DNA of 64,000 nucleotides from Rubellicoccus peritrichatus (GTDB lineage Bacteria; Verrucomicrobiota; Verrucomicrobiia; Opitutales; Cerasicoccaceae): the NCBI RefSeq assembly GCF_033100135.1, contig NZ_CP136920.1, positions 5,734,775-5,798,774 of the forward strand, in the 5' to 3' direction. The notes under the pieces are model-generated. The model saw nothing but the letters and a program-made list of their open reading frames with translations, did no database searches and was not told where the DNA came from. A program made the translations under genes and the position numbers. Position 1 is the stretch's first letter; the number at the start of each line of letters is the position of its first letter. This document shows, piece by piece, positions 52,700-62,393 of the stretch.

Positions 52700-53838
52700 G
52701 CAATCAAGCACAACGCAAACGAATTGCCCACCTAGTCATAGCTTTAGACAATGGAGGCTTGGAGAATTTGGTATGTCGATGGACAGTACATCGAAACAAG
52801 AGGACTCCAAACTCGACTTGCATAATATGTCTTGATCACACTGGAGAGCTCGCTAGCGATCTTAATAATACGCAAGTGATTTGTGTCGATGCACAGCGGA
52901 GTCGTTTTCCTTATGACCGAGAAGCTGTTCGCCGAATTGCCGATATCTGCTCCAAAGAAAAAATTCAACTGATTCATTCGCATAACCTAGTTGCTCACCA
53001 ATATGGGGCGCTCGCAGCTCGCTCTAAGGGCATTGCGCATATTCAAACACTGCATGGTTTCAATATGCATTGCCGCAACATAAAGGAACGCATCCGTGCC
53101 CGCATTATGGGCCGTTTGACGCCAATGCACACTGCTGTCTCAGAAAAAGTAGGAGACTTCATGCAAAACTTTTACTCCATTCCCCGGTCACGAATTCAAG
53201 TTATAGCAAATGGAGTGGATCCACATCACGCCTCCGAACCAGAGGTCATAAATAAAATAAGATCGGAACTTAGCATTCCTAATGATGCGGTTGTGCTGGG
53301 CTCAGTTGGTCGGCTCGCACACGTAAAAGGCTGGGATATATTTCTCCCTGTATTTGCTAAGTTAATACAACAACATGAGCTTGGGAAAGCACAACCCTTG
53401 CACCTCGTTTTAGTTGGCGATGGCCCAGACCGAGAGAGCATTGAGTCCCAGGCCGATGAGCTTAATATCTCCAAACATCTACACTTTGCTGGCTTCAAGA
53501 ATGAGTGTGGACCTTATTACGACTTATTCGACATCTTTTTAATGCCTTCACGAAGCGAAGGACTATCTGTTGCATTGCTTGAGGCAATGGCCGCGGGATG
53601 TCCTTCAATTGCAACTGCTGTTGGAGAACATACAAAGCTTTTAAAAGAATCTCAGTCCGGCACCTTATTAGACGCTAGTGACGCGAGTGATTGGCTGGAA
53701 ATTATTTCTGAAACTATAAACAACCAGATAGCGCTCAGCGAAATGGGCGAGAAAGCCAAACGGTATGTCGAAGCACATTATACGCAGGAAAAAACTATGT
53801 CAGCCTTCGAGTCACTCTACAATAATCTAACGAATTGA
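52696..53838 (+). CDS. Glycosyltransferase family 4
   Basis: GTG 52696 overlaps the upstream stop as GTGA and gives 380 residues starting at SNQAQRKRIAHLVIALDNGGLENLV; the frame is open to 52654, but that would deepen the overlap without adding conserved residues. GT-B features are IQTLHGFNMHCRN, VIANGVDPHHA, LGSVGRLAHVKGWDIFLPVFAKL, LVLVGDGPDRESIE and LMPSRSEGLSVALLEAMAAGCPSIATAVGEH. It closely follows the consensus of retaining GT4 enzymes. Confidence 0.87.
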   Translation: MSNQAQRKRIAHLVIALDNGGLENLVCRWTVHRNKRTPNSTCIICLDHTGELASDLNNTQVICVDAQRSRFPYDREAVRRIADICSKEKIQLIHSHNLVAHQYGALAARSKGIAHIQTLHGFNMHCRNIKERIRARIMGRLTPMHTAVSEKVGDFMQNFYSIPRSRIQVIANGVDPHHASEPEVINKIRSELSIPNDAVVLGSVGRLAHVKGWDIFLPVFAKLIQQHELGKAQPLHLVLVGDGPDRESIESQADELNISKHLHFAGFKNECGPYYDLFDIFLMPSRSEGLSVALLEAMAAGCPSIATAVGEHTKLLKESQSGTLLDASDASDWLEIISETINNQIALSEMGEKAKRYVEAHYTQEKTMSAFESLYNNLTN

Positions 53839-53842
53839 ACCA

Positions 53843-54988
53843 ATGGGCGAAGGAGTCATTGCATTTTCAAAAGATTGGAATGATCTACCGACGAGCGGCA
53901 TGCACGTCCCCTGGCAATTGGGCAAATCCGAGAATCTGCTCTGGATCAGTTCAATTGGAACTCGTAAGCCCTCATTAAGCTCTGGCCGCGACATAGGGCG
54001 TATTACAGAGCGACTCAAAAAAATCTGGAAACGCGCAGAACACACGAGAGACAATATATGGGTTAAATCTCCAGTAATTCTCCCTAAAGCATCCAGCGCG
54101 ACTCAAGTTGCAATTAACCGTGTAGCACTCAAATCTCAGGTCGCGCATGAACGCAAGAGCCTGAATTTGAAAGCACCTGAACTATGGAGTTTTGTCCCTA
54201 ATGCAGGTGACTACATTGATCTCTTTAATGCATCGGTTAAAGTCTATTACTGTGTCGATGACTGGAGTCGCATGCATTCTGTTGATGGAGAATGGATAAA
54301 GCAAAAAGAAGATGAACTTCTCACAAAATGCGACGTGGTTTTTGCAACATCTGAAAAGCTTGTTACCAACCTTTCTCAAAGGTGCGAAGTGCCTGTTTTC
54401 TATGCTCCACATGGCGTAGATTATCAGCATTTTTCAAGTGCAGCTAACAACGAGCTCACTCGACCAAATGACCTCAAAGGCGTTGAGGGCCCAATTGTCG
54501 GCTTTATTGGAACTCTCGATGCAAGAATGGATATCAACTTGCTAAAGAATCTTCTACCAAAAGTGCCTCAAATGAATTTTGTTTTCATTGGGCCAGAGCG
54601 AGATGGTTTCTGCGATGATCTTCAACAGTTTCCTAATGCTCATTTCCTGGGCATAAAGGACTATGAAGAACTTCCTGCTTACTGTCGACACTTTGACTGT
54701 GCGATCATTCCCTACGATCTCAACAACCCTTACAATCATAGCGTGAATCCTATTAAAGTCAGAGAATTCCTTGCTGCTGGCCTTCAGGTTATCGCACCCA
54801 AATTGCCGGAATTAATAGATATGCAGCATGTTCACTGCCAGGACTCGATCGAAGGATGGCGAGATGGTATTGAGAAAGCACTAGAGCCCAAGGATCGCGA
54901 GGCTGTCTCCAAGACCATGCAAGAACATAGTTGGTCTGAACGAGTAAAAACCCTCCGTGCGAAAGTCGCCGAAATCAGAAACTCATAA
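53843..54988 (+). CDS. Glycosyltransferase, GT4-like (GT-B)
   Basis: The 381-residue protein lies 4 bp after the previous stop. It has VIAFSKDWNDLPTSGMHVPWQLG at the N-terminus, a VYYCVDDWSRMHSVDGEW segment typical of a GT4/TuaH-like subgroup, VFYAPHGVDYQHF, PIVGFIGTLDARMDINLL, NFVFIGPERDG and CAIIPYDLNNPYNHSVNPIKVREFLAAGLQVIAPKLPEL. The NPxKxxEFLAAG motif is the donor-binding Glu region. It belongs with the preceding two transferases as a run of GT-B genes. Confidence 0.83.
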   Translation: MGEGVIAFSKDWNDLPTSGMHVPWQLGKSENLLWISSIGTRKPSLSSGRDIGRITERLKKIWKRAEHTRDNIWVKSPVILPKASSATQVAINRVALKSQVAHERKSLNLKAPELWSFVPNAGDYIDLFNASVKVYYCVDDWSRMHSVDGEWIKQKEDELLTKCDVVFATSEKLVTNLSQRCEVPVFYAPHGVDYQHFSSAANNELTRPNDLKGVEGPIVGFIGTLDARMDINLLKNLLPKVPQMNFVFIGPERDGFCDDLQQFPNAHFLGIKDYEELPAYCRHFDCAIIPYDLNNPYNHSVNPIKVREFLAAGLQVIAPKLPELIDMQHVHCQDSIEGWRDGIEKALEPKDREAVSKTMQEHSWSERVKTLRAKVAEIRNS

Positions 54989-55096
54989 TTGAAACAATCG
55001 CTATCAAAATCAGGGACATCAAATATCTTCAAAGAATTCAGCTAATCTCATTTTAAAACCAACTATATTTTTAGGGATAAATTCAAACCACCCGTC

Positions 55097-55843
55097 ATGG
55101 CATCAAAAAATCCATTAAGAAAATTACTTCGAATGACCGGCTTTGATCTGCTTCGTGTCGATTCGCTCGATTACCTTGAGCGAGCTGCTCAATTGTATGA
55201 CACCGAGAACCAGCTAGTAAAAGCACTTCATGATCGTGATATCAATCATGTATTGGATGTAGGCGGAAACGTTGGTGTTTATGGACTCAAACTGAGAGGC
55301 AAAAACTATACAGGCAAGATTACTTCATTTGAACCGATTCCATCCGTTTATGATAAATTGGAAAAATGCGCAGCAAATGATAGCAATTGGGACACTCAAT
55401 GCATTGCATTAGGTGACCAACAAGAAACGCGTGAAATAAACGTCTCAAACAATACTGTCAGTAGCTCATTTCTTGGTATGAACAAAAAGCATACTGATGC
55501 TGCACCAGAATCTCGCTACGAAAGCAAAGTCGAGGTCACGGTTAAAACATTGGATGGCATCTGGAGTGAACTGGTGAAGGCCAATGAAAAGGTATTCATG
55601 AAAATTGATGTCCAAGGTTTTGAAAAGGAAGTATTGGCTGGCGCTAGTGATTCTCTCAAAAAGATTCAAGGACTGCAGTTAGAATGCTCTTTTGCATCCT
55701 TGTATGAAGGTGAAATGCTTTTCCCAGAAATGTATCAGTGGCTGCAGAATGAAGGATTCACTTTATGGCTCATGACCCCAACATTCATCGAACCGAAAAC
55801 AAAGCAACTACTCCAAGTGGATGCGGTATTTTTCCGTGAATAA
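55097..55843 (+). CDS. FkbM-family SAM-dependent methyltransferase
   Basis: The 248-residue protein has VLDVGGNVGVYGLKL (SAM motif I, residues 52-66), ITSFEPIPSVYDKLEKCAAND, VKTLDGIW and VFMKIDVQGFEKEVLAGAS, the characteristic K-I-D-x-Q-G-x-E motif of FkbM proteins. It would methylate a hydroxyl of a sugar. A 108-bp gap separates it from the glycosyltransferases before it, larger than most in the cluster. Confidence 0.88.
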   Translation: MASKNPLRKLLRMTGFDLLRVDSLDYLERAAQLYDTENQLVKALHDRDINHVLDVGGNVGVYGLKLRGKNYTGKITSFEPIPSVYDKLEKCAANDSNWDTQCIALGDQQETREINVSNNTVSSSFLGMNKKHTDAAPESRYESKVEVTVKTLDGIWSELVKANEKVFMKIDVQGFEKEVLAGASDSLKKIQGLQLECSFASLYEGEMLFPEMYQWLQNEGFTLWLMTPTFIEPKTKQLLQVDAVFFRE

Positions 55844-55888
55844 ATGAAACGCTACATACGAGACAGATAAAGCGACAAGCAAATGTAA

Positions 55889-57958
55889 ATGACTGCAACT
55901 GAGAATAAAATTATGCGTGTTGGAATCGTTGGCGCAGGCAACATATCACAGTTCCATTTGGAAGCTCTTTCACGTGTTCACAATGCTCAAATCAGTGGCA
56001 TTGTTGATTTAAATGATAAGCAGGCAACTGACCGAGCAAGTCAGTATGATATCCCATTTAGGGGAAAAAACTTAAATGAACTCATTGAGCGAGGTGTTGA
56101 TGTCATCCACATCCTCACACCCCCATCCACTCATGCTGAGCTTGCGTGCCAGTCCTTAGAGGCAGGGTGCCATGTCATTGTCGAAAAACCAATGGCAACA
56201 TCAGTTGAAGACTGTGAGCGTATGCTTTCTGTGGCGAAGTCCAACAACAGATATCTGACAGTCAACCATTCGCTATTGTATGACCCATTCATCCAGAAAA
56301 CATTGAATGCCGTCAAAAAAGGTGCCATTGGAAAAATTGTATCTTTTGATTATTTTCGTTCTTCAGACTACCCTCCTTTCCCTGCTGGACAGCTTCCACC
56401 GCAATATCGTGATGGAGGATATCCTTTCAGAGACATTGGCATCCATGGACTCTATCTGATGGAAGCATTTCTAGGCCCAATTAAGAATGCTCAATCAAAG
56501 CACTGGAAAATGGGAGGAGATCCATACCTGTTTGCCGATGAATGGCGATGCGATGTTGAATGCACAGATGGGAGTGGACAGCTATGGCTATCCTGGAATC
56601 ACAGGCCTCTGGAAAACCGAATCATCGTACATGGAACTCATGGTAGGATTACGGCAGATTTATTTTCACTAAAAGTCTCATGTGACAAAAAATTACCTGG
56701 TCCAGAAATTGCCTCGCGCGTTATAAATCCGTTGAAGGAAGCGGCTGCAACAATGGTTACTATCCCCTGGAATGTCGGTCGTTTCTTAACAGGAAGAATA
56801 CGCCGCTTCCATGGCGTCCAAGCCTTCGTTGAAGATTTCTACCTGCGTCTTGAGGCTGGGGAAGCTCCACTTGTTAAACCAGAAGATGCGAGGCGCGTAG
56901 TAGATTGGAATGAGCGAATCGCGACACCTGTCGATTTGGCAAAATCTGATGCATTAGCCAAACTGGGTAAAAAGCGAAATGCGAATGTACTGGTCACAGG
57001 AGGAACCGGCTTCATTGGATCGCGACTTGTTCAAGAGCTACTAGCAAAAGGAGAAAAAATACGTTTACTTAGCCGGCAGATACCCAAAGCAAATTTGACT
57101 GAAAACGAGAATATCGAGTTCGTCATCGGCGATTTGGGCACTCCGAATGTTGCCCGGGAGGCAATGCAAGGCATTGATACTGTCTATCACCTGGGAGCGG
57201 GTATGAGTGGAGCTCCACTTGACTTCCAGCGAAGTACCATTGACGGCACGAAAAATATTATCGAAGCCGCCGTGGACGAAAATGTTAAAAACTTCATTTA
57301 CATCAGTTCGCAGTCGGTTCTGCACGCCACTTCAGACAAAGCTGGCCCGGTTGATGAAAACTGGCCATTAGAACCAGAGCCCGAAAAGCGCGGAGCCTAT
57401 ACTCAAACAAAGTTAGAAGCAGAAAGGCTGATAAAAACGGCTGTTGCCGACAAAGGACTTCCCGCTGTAATCCTACGCCCAGGACAGGTTTTTGGAGAAG
57501 GCGCTCCCTTACTCACGGGGGCAGTTGGGCGCAAACTAGGCCCATGTCTGCTAGTTTTTGGTGACGGAAAGACGGTATTGCCTCTGATCTATGTTGGTGA
57601 CTTGGTGGATGCAATTCAAGCAGCAGGACAAGCAAACATTACTAATGGGGCAGTCATGCACGTCACTGATACAAAATCGGAAATCGATCAGAATGATTTC
57701 ATTACGAAGATCTTTTCCGAAACCCAGTCTCCAAAAGTAATCCACATTCCTATGTTCTTAGTGAACGCACTGGGAGCCTGCATGGAATTCACATTAAAGT
57801 TACTTGGGCGAGAGGTGTCGATTCGCTATAGGATACAATCGTCACTAGGTCGGCTTCATGGGCCATGTGAGCCTATTGAGAAATTATGGAAGCCCACCAC
57901 TGGAGTTGAGGCTGGCATTGCTCGAGTCTTGGCACATGACCAGAAAAACCAACGATAA
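55889..57958 (+). CDS. Fusion of Gfo/Idh/MocA oxidoreductase and NAD-dependent epimerase (SDR)
   Basis: The 689-residue protein joins two sugar-nucleotide-type enzymes. Residues 9-350 are a Gfo/Idh/MocA dehydrogenase: GIVGAGNISQFHLEAL (NAD(P) loop), ILTPPSTHAELA, VIVEKPMATS with Lys100, and GGYPFRDIGIHGLYLMEAFLG. Residues 370-680 are an extended SDR: NVLVTGGTGFIGSRLV, YHLGAGMSGAP, YISSQSVLHA, the YxxxK pair in RGAYTQTKLEAE (about Tyr504/Lys508) and LRPGQVFGEG. It may make a modified sugar by successive oxidation and epimerisation or reduction. Substrates are unknown. The next gene starts inside its last codons. Confidence 0.85.
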   Translation: MTATENKIMRVGIVGAGNISQFHLEALSRVHNAQISGIVDLNDKQATDRASQYDIPFRGKNLNELIERGVDVIHILTPPSTHAELACQSLEAGCHVIVEKPMATSVEDCERMLSVAKSNNRYLTVNHSLLYDPFIQKTLNAVKKGAIGKIVSFDYFRSSDYPPFPAGQLPPQYRDGGYPFRDIGIHGLYLMEAFLGPIKNAQSKHWKMGGDPYLFADEWRCDVECTDGSGQLWLSWNHRPLENRIIVHGTHGRITADLFSLKVSCDKKLPGPEIASRVINPLKEAAATMVTIPWNVGRFLTGRIRRFHGVQAFVEDFYLRLEAGEAPLVKPEDARRVVDWNERIATPVDLAKSDALAKLGKKRNANVLVTGGTGFIGSRLVQELLAKGEKIRLLSRQIPKANLTENENIEFVIGDLGTPNVAREAMQGIDTVYHLGAGMSGAPLDFQRSTIDGTKNIIEAAVDENVKNFIYISSQSVLHATSDKAGPVDENWPLEPEPEKRGAYTQTKLEAERLIKTAVADKGLPAVILRPGQVFGEGAPLLTGAVGRKLGPCLLVFGDGKTVLPLIYVGDLVDAIQAAGQANITNGAVMHVTDTKSEIDQNDFITKIFSETQSPKVIHIPMFLVNALGACMEFTLKLLGREVSIRYRIQSSLGRLHGPCEPIEKLWKPTTGVEAGIARVLAHDQKNQR

Positions 57959-58982
57959 TAGCAGAGTGCAACCGCAAGTATCGATATTCATCCCATGCTA
58001 TAACGAAGAAGCAACGATACAGCGCTTGCTTACAGCACTCAAGGACCAGACTTTCCCAACTAGCAATATAGAGGTCATTATTGCAGATGGTCTATCTACA
58101 GATAACACCAAAGGCATCATCAATTCATTTGCTGAAGAGAACCAAGATCTAGCCATAAGGATTATCGACAACGAGAAACGTTTTATTCCTCACGCTCTTA
58201 ACTTGGCAGCCAAGGCAGCCAGCGGCGACATCCTGATTCGTATGGATGCCCACTCCATTCCTGCTTTAGATTATGTTGAATGTTGCGTTAAAGCTCTGCT
58301 AGAAAACAAAGGTGATAACGTTGGAGGACGATGGAATATCCAACCAAGCAAAGAAGGCTATATCGCGAGATCCATCGCTATTGCTGCCTCCCATCCGCTT
58401 GGCTCCGGTGGAGCAAACTATCGCTCGGGCAATAAGGCCCAAAAAGTAGACACCGTTCCATTTGGAGCCTACAAACGTGAAACTTTCGAAAGAGTCGGTC
58501 CATTTAATGAGTCTCTGCTGGCAAATGAAGACTACGAATGGAATATGCGCCTGATCGCAGACAAAGGCACAGTCTGGTTTGATCCTGCAATCAATTGCAT
58601 CTATTTTTCAAGAGGCACTTATAAAGCACTGGCCAAACAATATTTCAACTACGGCTACTGGAAAGTTAAAATGCTAAAGCTATATCCAAAGACTTTGCGT
58701 TTACGACAATTACTCCCACCAGTCGTTACACTTTTGCTCGTTCTGTCAGCTACCACAACAATCGTATCCCTACTGGCTGGCGCGCCACTATTGGCAGCAC
58801 TAACAGCTGTCATGCTATTGGCCTATTTCACACTTCTAACCTTAGGCGTCGCTCTTTCAACTCCTGGTAATGCAATGAAACTGATTCCAGGCATCGTTGG
58901 TAGTATTTCCTGCATGCACTTCAGCTGGGGATTTGGGTTTATATATAGCGCAATGGGTAGTTTTCTTAAGAAGACTGATTAA
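57936..58982 (+). CDS. Glycosyltransferase family 2 with C-terminal membrane helices (ExoA-like)
   Basis: From ATG 57936, within the end of the preceding gene, the protein has 348 residues; the frame is open to 57858, but the upstream residues are unconserved. The GT-A domain has VSIFIPCYNEEATIQRLLTAL, VIIADGLSTDNTKGII, ILIRMDAHSIPALDYV (metal motif DAH) and TVPFGAYKRETFERVGPFNE. About four hydrophobic helices follow from residue 255. The ADGxSxDxT and RMDAHS motifs are those of succinoglycan ExoA-type transferases. Confidence 0.87.
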   Translation: MTRKTNDNSRVQPQVSIFIPCYNEEATIQRLLTALKDQTFPTSNIEVIIADGLSTDNTKGIINSFAEENQDLAIRIIDNEKRFIPHALNLAAKAASGDILIRMDAHSIPALDYVECCVKALLENKGDNVGGRWNIQPSKEGYIARSIAIAASHPLGSGGANYRSGNKAQKVDTVPFGAYKRETFERVGPFNESLLANEDYEWNMRLIADKGTVWFDPAINCIYFSRGTYKALAKQYFNYGYWKVKMLKLYPKTLRLRQLLPPVVTLLLVLSATTTIVSLLAGAPLLAALTAVMLLAYFTLLTLGVALSTPGNAMKLIPGIVGSISCMHFSWGFGFIYSAMGSFLKKTD

Positions 58983-58987
58983 GATCA

Positions 58988-60289
58988 ATGACACTCTTTT
59001 TTATATCTCTATTTATATTGGCGACTCTTGCGCGCCCGTTCGAATGGCTGGTCCCGGGCCTGCAAGACTATCAACTTTTGGATTTAATTGTAATAGGCGC
59101 ATTGGCATCAGCCGGAGTACAACTACTATTGAGGACAGCAAGAATCCCACTGCAGTCACCTTGGTTATGGCTCATCGCTGCCCTTTTTGTATGCGTCCTA
59201 GGCTCACACGCTTCACATTTGTACTTCGCTGGAATATTAGCCTCATTTCAGGATTTTGGAAAAGTAGCCATAATATTCACACTGATTATTATTTCAGTTA
59301 AGGATATTAAACAAGTCAGGTTGCTTATTCTTTTGTTTGTTTTCTCGAGCGTTCTGATTTCGGTGCACTGTTTGATGCAAAAAGAATTGGGGAGAGGATT
59401 TGCAAACTTGAGACCAATGGTTCAGGACACGAGCGGCTGGATGCGCACCCGTTCTTTTTTCTTTGGAATATTCGGTGACCCCAATGATACCGCACTATTC
59501 CTTGTCTCTTCCCTTCCACTGATATGGGCACTTTTTTGCAATCAAGCACGAAAAAAGTACTGGATCGGTATCCTACTGTGCCTTTTCGTTTTTCTGGCGA
59601 CACTATCCACTGAGTCTCGTAGTGGCCAAATGGCGATCATCTTCATGGCCGGAGGTTATATACTGCTTAGATTCCCAGTAAGTAAACTATGGAGTATCGT
59701 GCCTATAGCATTCCTCGGCTTGGTTCTTTCTCCATATCTCATGGTAAAAATCGGTTGGACTGATGACTCTGCCATGGACCGATTCAATTACTGGGGACAA
59801 GCGAATTATGCCTTCAAGTCATCTCCCGTATTCGGAGTTGGTTATGGTATGGTCACAGACTACACATACCTGGACGCATCAGCCCACAACTCGTTTGTCA
59901 CTGCCTATGCGGAACTCGGTATCATCGGCTATACGGCCTGGCTGGCATTAATTATGTTCGCTCTCTACAGTATGCTTCGGATAAGTAAGATGGAGCCAGA
60001 CAGCCCGGAAGACATAGAAATAAAAGCTATTGCAACTGGCTTGTTTGCGTCATTGATAGCAACCTGCGCATCAGGATTTTTCATAACAAGGACATACTAT
60101 ATGCCTTTATTCATAACCCTTGCAATCTGCGCAGCACTTTATGGATATGTCGCCTCAAGATTGGGTTGGGCTCAAATGAATGATTACTGCGGTTGGAAAC
60201 CCAGGAGTGCAGGAGTCGCAATTAGTGCATCAATTACATCCATTATTTTCATCTACATTTTTATTATTATACTCAACAAGATCGCCTAA
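58988..60289 (+). CDS. O-antigen ligase/polymerase family membrane protein (Wzy-like)
   Basis: The 433-residue protein has about 11 membrane helices. The Wzy_C signature is present as STESRSGQMAIIFMAGGYILL and NYWGQANYAFKSSPVFGVGYGMV, then SAHNSFVTAYAELGIIGYTAWLALI with the conserved H-N-x-x-x periplasmic His. It is the second polymerase/ligase candidate in the locus, without the TPR tail of the one at 30.3 kb. It starts 5 bp after the glycosyltransferase gene. Confidence 0.87.
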   Translation: MTLFFISLFILATLARPFEWLVPGLQDYQLLDLIVIGALASAGVQLLLRTARIPLQSPWLWLIAALFVCVLGSHASHLYFAGILASFQDFGKVAIIFTLIIISVKDIKQVRLLILLFVFSSVLISVHCLMQKELGRGFANLRPMVQDTSGWMRTRSFFFGIFGDPNDTALFLVSSLPLIWALFCNQARKKYWIGILLCLFVFLATLSTESRSGQMAIIFMAGGYILLRFPVSKLWSIVPIAFLGLVLSPYLMVKIGWTDDSAMDRFNYWGQANYAFKSSPVFGVGYGMVTDYTYLDASAHNSFVTAYAELGIIGYTAWLALIMFALYSMLRISKMEPDSPEDIEIKAIATGLFASLIATCASGFFITRTYYMPLFITLAICAALYGYVASRLGWAQMNDYCGWKPRSAGVAISASITSIIFIYIFIIILNKIA

Positions 60290-60372
60290 ACTCCATCCTG
60301 ATGGTGCAGGTAAATCTTGAGTGATAAACATACAATAACGTCATCGACGTAGTGTAATTTCCTATCAAGCAC

Positions 60373-61608
60373 ATGCGGCTTGTCTTACTATCCAATTTAT
60401 ATCCAAATCCTGAAGAACCCTTTCGTGCGACTTACAATCGACGTTTGATTAAGGCAATTGCTAAGCAAATTGGGAAGGCATCGATATCTGTCATTGGGAC
60501 GATCTACTGGTGCCCTCTGGTTGATTCATTGTTGAGAAAACGGAAGAAGCCTCCAAAGAAAACGCAATTGGACGGAATCAGCGTATCACATCCACGAATG
60601 TTTTATACTCCGGGATTTTTGATTCATAAACACCACTTCTTTTATCGTTTTGCGCTGAGACGTACTCTACAAAAAATCAGTAAAACAAGTGGTAATCCAC
60701 CACACATCATTATCGCTTTTGTCTATCCGGATGCCGTTGCCATGGCGCCTATATGCCGGGAATTAGGACTAAGCTACTCGGTAATGGTCCTAGGCAGTGA
60801 TTTTCGCGTCAGACTAAAACAGCCCCGATTCCGTAGCATGGTAATGAATTGCCTTGAGGAGGCATCGACAATTTTTTGCCCAGGGAAGGCATTGAAACAT
60901 GACATGGTGGCAAAAGGAATCAGTCCGGATAAAATCATTCCTTTCGATAATGGCGTGGAGCATGAAATTTTCCAGTTTAGAAACAAAACAACAGAGAGCG
61001 CTAAGCTGGTCCATGAAGAGCTGGAGTTAGGCGAAGCGCCTGTTCTCAATATCCTATTCGTTGGTAACCTGCTTGATGTTAAGGCACCTCAACGCCTGAT
61101 AAGAGCATTCAAATTCTTACTTCAATCGAAACAGCCCGACCAAATCACAGACAACTCAAAAAGTAGTATTCACTTGAATATCGTCGGCGATGGCCCTTTG
61201 CGTCCGAACCTAATGAAGCTGACAACAGACCTCGGCATAGCCGAGCAAGTCACTTTTCATGGTCGCAAAACACCTGAGTGTATCGCAGAAATGATGCAAT
61301 CTGCAAATTGTCTATGTCTATGCAGTCGTTCAGAAGGTATGCCCAACGTAGTTGTCGAAGCCTTGGCATGCGGCTGTCCTGTAGTAGCAACAAGTGTCGG
61401 CGAAGTTCCCTATCTGATTGAAGAAGGCATTAATGGGTATTTGGTCGAAATTCATAATTTAAGTGAAGAGGCCATCACCGATGATCTGACTCACAAACTC
61501 GATCAGGCACTGATCAAGCCATGGGATCGCGAACTCATATCTTCTAGAATGACAAATTATAGCTGGGAAACAGCCGCGACCAAGATTTTGGACGCTGTAG
61601 GTAACTAA
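60373..61608 (+). CDS. Glycosyltransferase family 4
   Basis: The 411-residue GT-B protein has LVLLSNLYPNPEEPFRATYNRRLI (N-terminal motif of GT4 exopolysaccharide enzymes), VMVLGSDFRVRL, IIPFDNGVEHEIF, LNILFVGNLLDVKAPQRLIRAF, LNIVGDGPLRPNL and CLCSRSEGMPNVVVEALACGCPVVATSVGEVPYLI. It is a standard retaining transferase with both Glu residues of the E-x7-E region. It is followed after 9 bp by an acetyltransferase. Confidence 0.88.
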   Translation: MRLVLLSNLYPNPEEPFRATYNRRLIKAIAKQIGKASISVIGTIYWCPLVDSLLRKRKKPPKKTQLDGISVSHPRMFYTPGFLIHKHHFFYRFALRRTLQKISKTSGNPPHIIIAFVYPDAVAMAPICRELGLSYSVMVLGSDFRVRLKQPRFRSMVMNCLEEASTIFCPGKALKHDMVAKGISPDKIIPFDNGVEHEIFQFRNKTTESAKLVHEELELGEAPVLNILFVGNLLDVKAPQRLIRAFKFLLQSKQPDQITDNSKSSIHLNIVGDGPLRPNLMKLTTDLGIAEQVTFHGRKTPECIAEMMQSANCLCLCSRSEGMPNVVVEALACGCPVVATSVGEVPYLIEEGINGYLVEIHNLSEEAITDDLTHKLDQALIKPWDRELISSRMTNYSWETAATKILDAVGN

Positions 61609-61617
61609 CAAGTTTTC

Positions 61618-62208
61618 GTGACCTTCAAAGATTACAAGTTTCTCGTTTTGTCAGATCTATACCGGATTACAGACAATCTTGGAATTGGCAGCCTTTTCAA
61701 GCATCTGATTTACGGTGAATCCTTCAGGTATAACTTTTGGATGCGCACCTGTAAATTCAGTCATGGCAAGCGGTTACTTAAATACACTCTCCATCCGATC
61801 GCGCGCTTAATCTACTCTCACTACACCTACAAGATGGGGATCTCTATTCCGTTCACTACTGATATTGGAAGCGGTTTCTACATCGGACATTTCGGTGGAA
61901 TTGTCGTGAACTGGAGAAGTACTATTGGCAAGAATTGCAATATCTCTCATGGAGTTACTTTGGGACAAGCAAACCGAGGTAGAAATAAAGGCTATCCTAT
62001 CGTGGGTGATGACGTATACATAGGACCCGGTGCAAAAATTATCGGTGCGGTAAAAGTTGGAAACAATGTAGCCATTGGTGCCAACTGTGTCGTGACTAAA
62101 GACATTCCGGACAATTCTGTTGTCGTGGGGATCCCCGGGAAAGTCATTTCTCAAGAGGGATCTGAAGGCTATGTCGAACGAACGGATTACACTGATAAAA
62201 TTCGATGA
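61618..62208 (+). CDS. Hexapeptide-repeat O-acetyltransferase (serine acetyltransferase-like)
   Basis: GTG 61618 opens a 196-residue protein. The N-terminal part is helical. From residue 78 it forms a left-handed beta-helix with IPFTTDIGSGFYIGHFGGIVVN, STIGKNCNISHGVTLGQ, GYPIVGDDVYIGPGAKIIGAVKVGNNVAIGANCVVTKDIPDNSVVVGIPGKV. This is the CysE/WcaB-type pattern with the catalytic His region near GHFGG and SHGVTLG. In this setting it most likely acetylates the polysaccharide or a precursor, not serine. It is the last gene before the terminator. Confidence 0.87.
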   Translation: MTFKDYKFLVLSDLYRITDNLGIGSLFKHLIYGESFRYNFWMRTCKFSHGKRLLKYTLHPIARLIYSHYTYKMGISIPFTTDIGSGFYIGHFGGIVVNWRSTIGKNCNISHGVTLGQANRGRNKGYPIVGDDVYIGPGAKIIGAVKVGNNVAIGANCVVTKDIPDNSVVVGIPGKVISQEGSEGYVERTDYTDKIR

Positions 62209-62279
62209 CTCTGAATTAGCGAGCAGCCTAACATCATTGCAGTGTAAGATGTAAAACTTCATGCATCTGTGACTATAAA

Positions 62280-62304
62280 GCCTGGCATTTTGGCCAGGCT
62301 TTTC
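62280..62304 (+). terminator. Terminator at the end of the polysaccharide cluster
   Basis: GCCTGGC-ATTTTG-GCCAGGC (62280-62299) is a perfect 7-bp GC-rich stem with a 6-nt loop followed by TTTTCTGTT. It closes the long plus-strand cluster before hprK. Confidence 0.9.
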
Positions 62305-62393
62305 TGTTGAATGATATGGCCCCTTGACCTGATCTCGTGTAACCCTAATCTAACTAAAAAAGTTCATCCTAAGTTACTCCTCTTAATATAACC

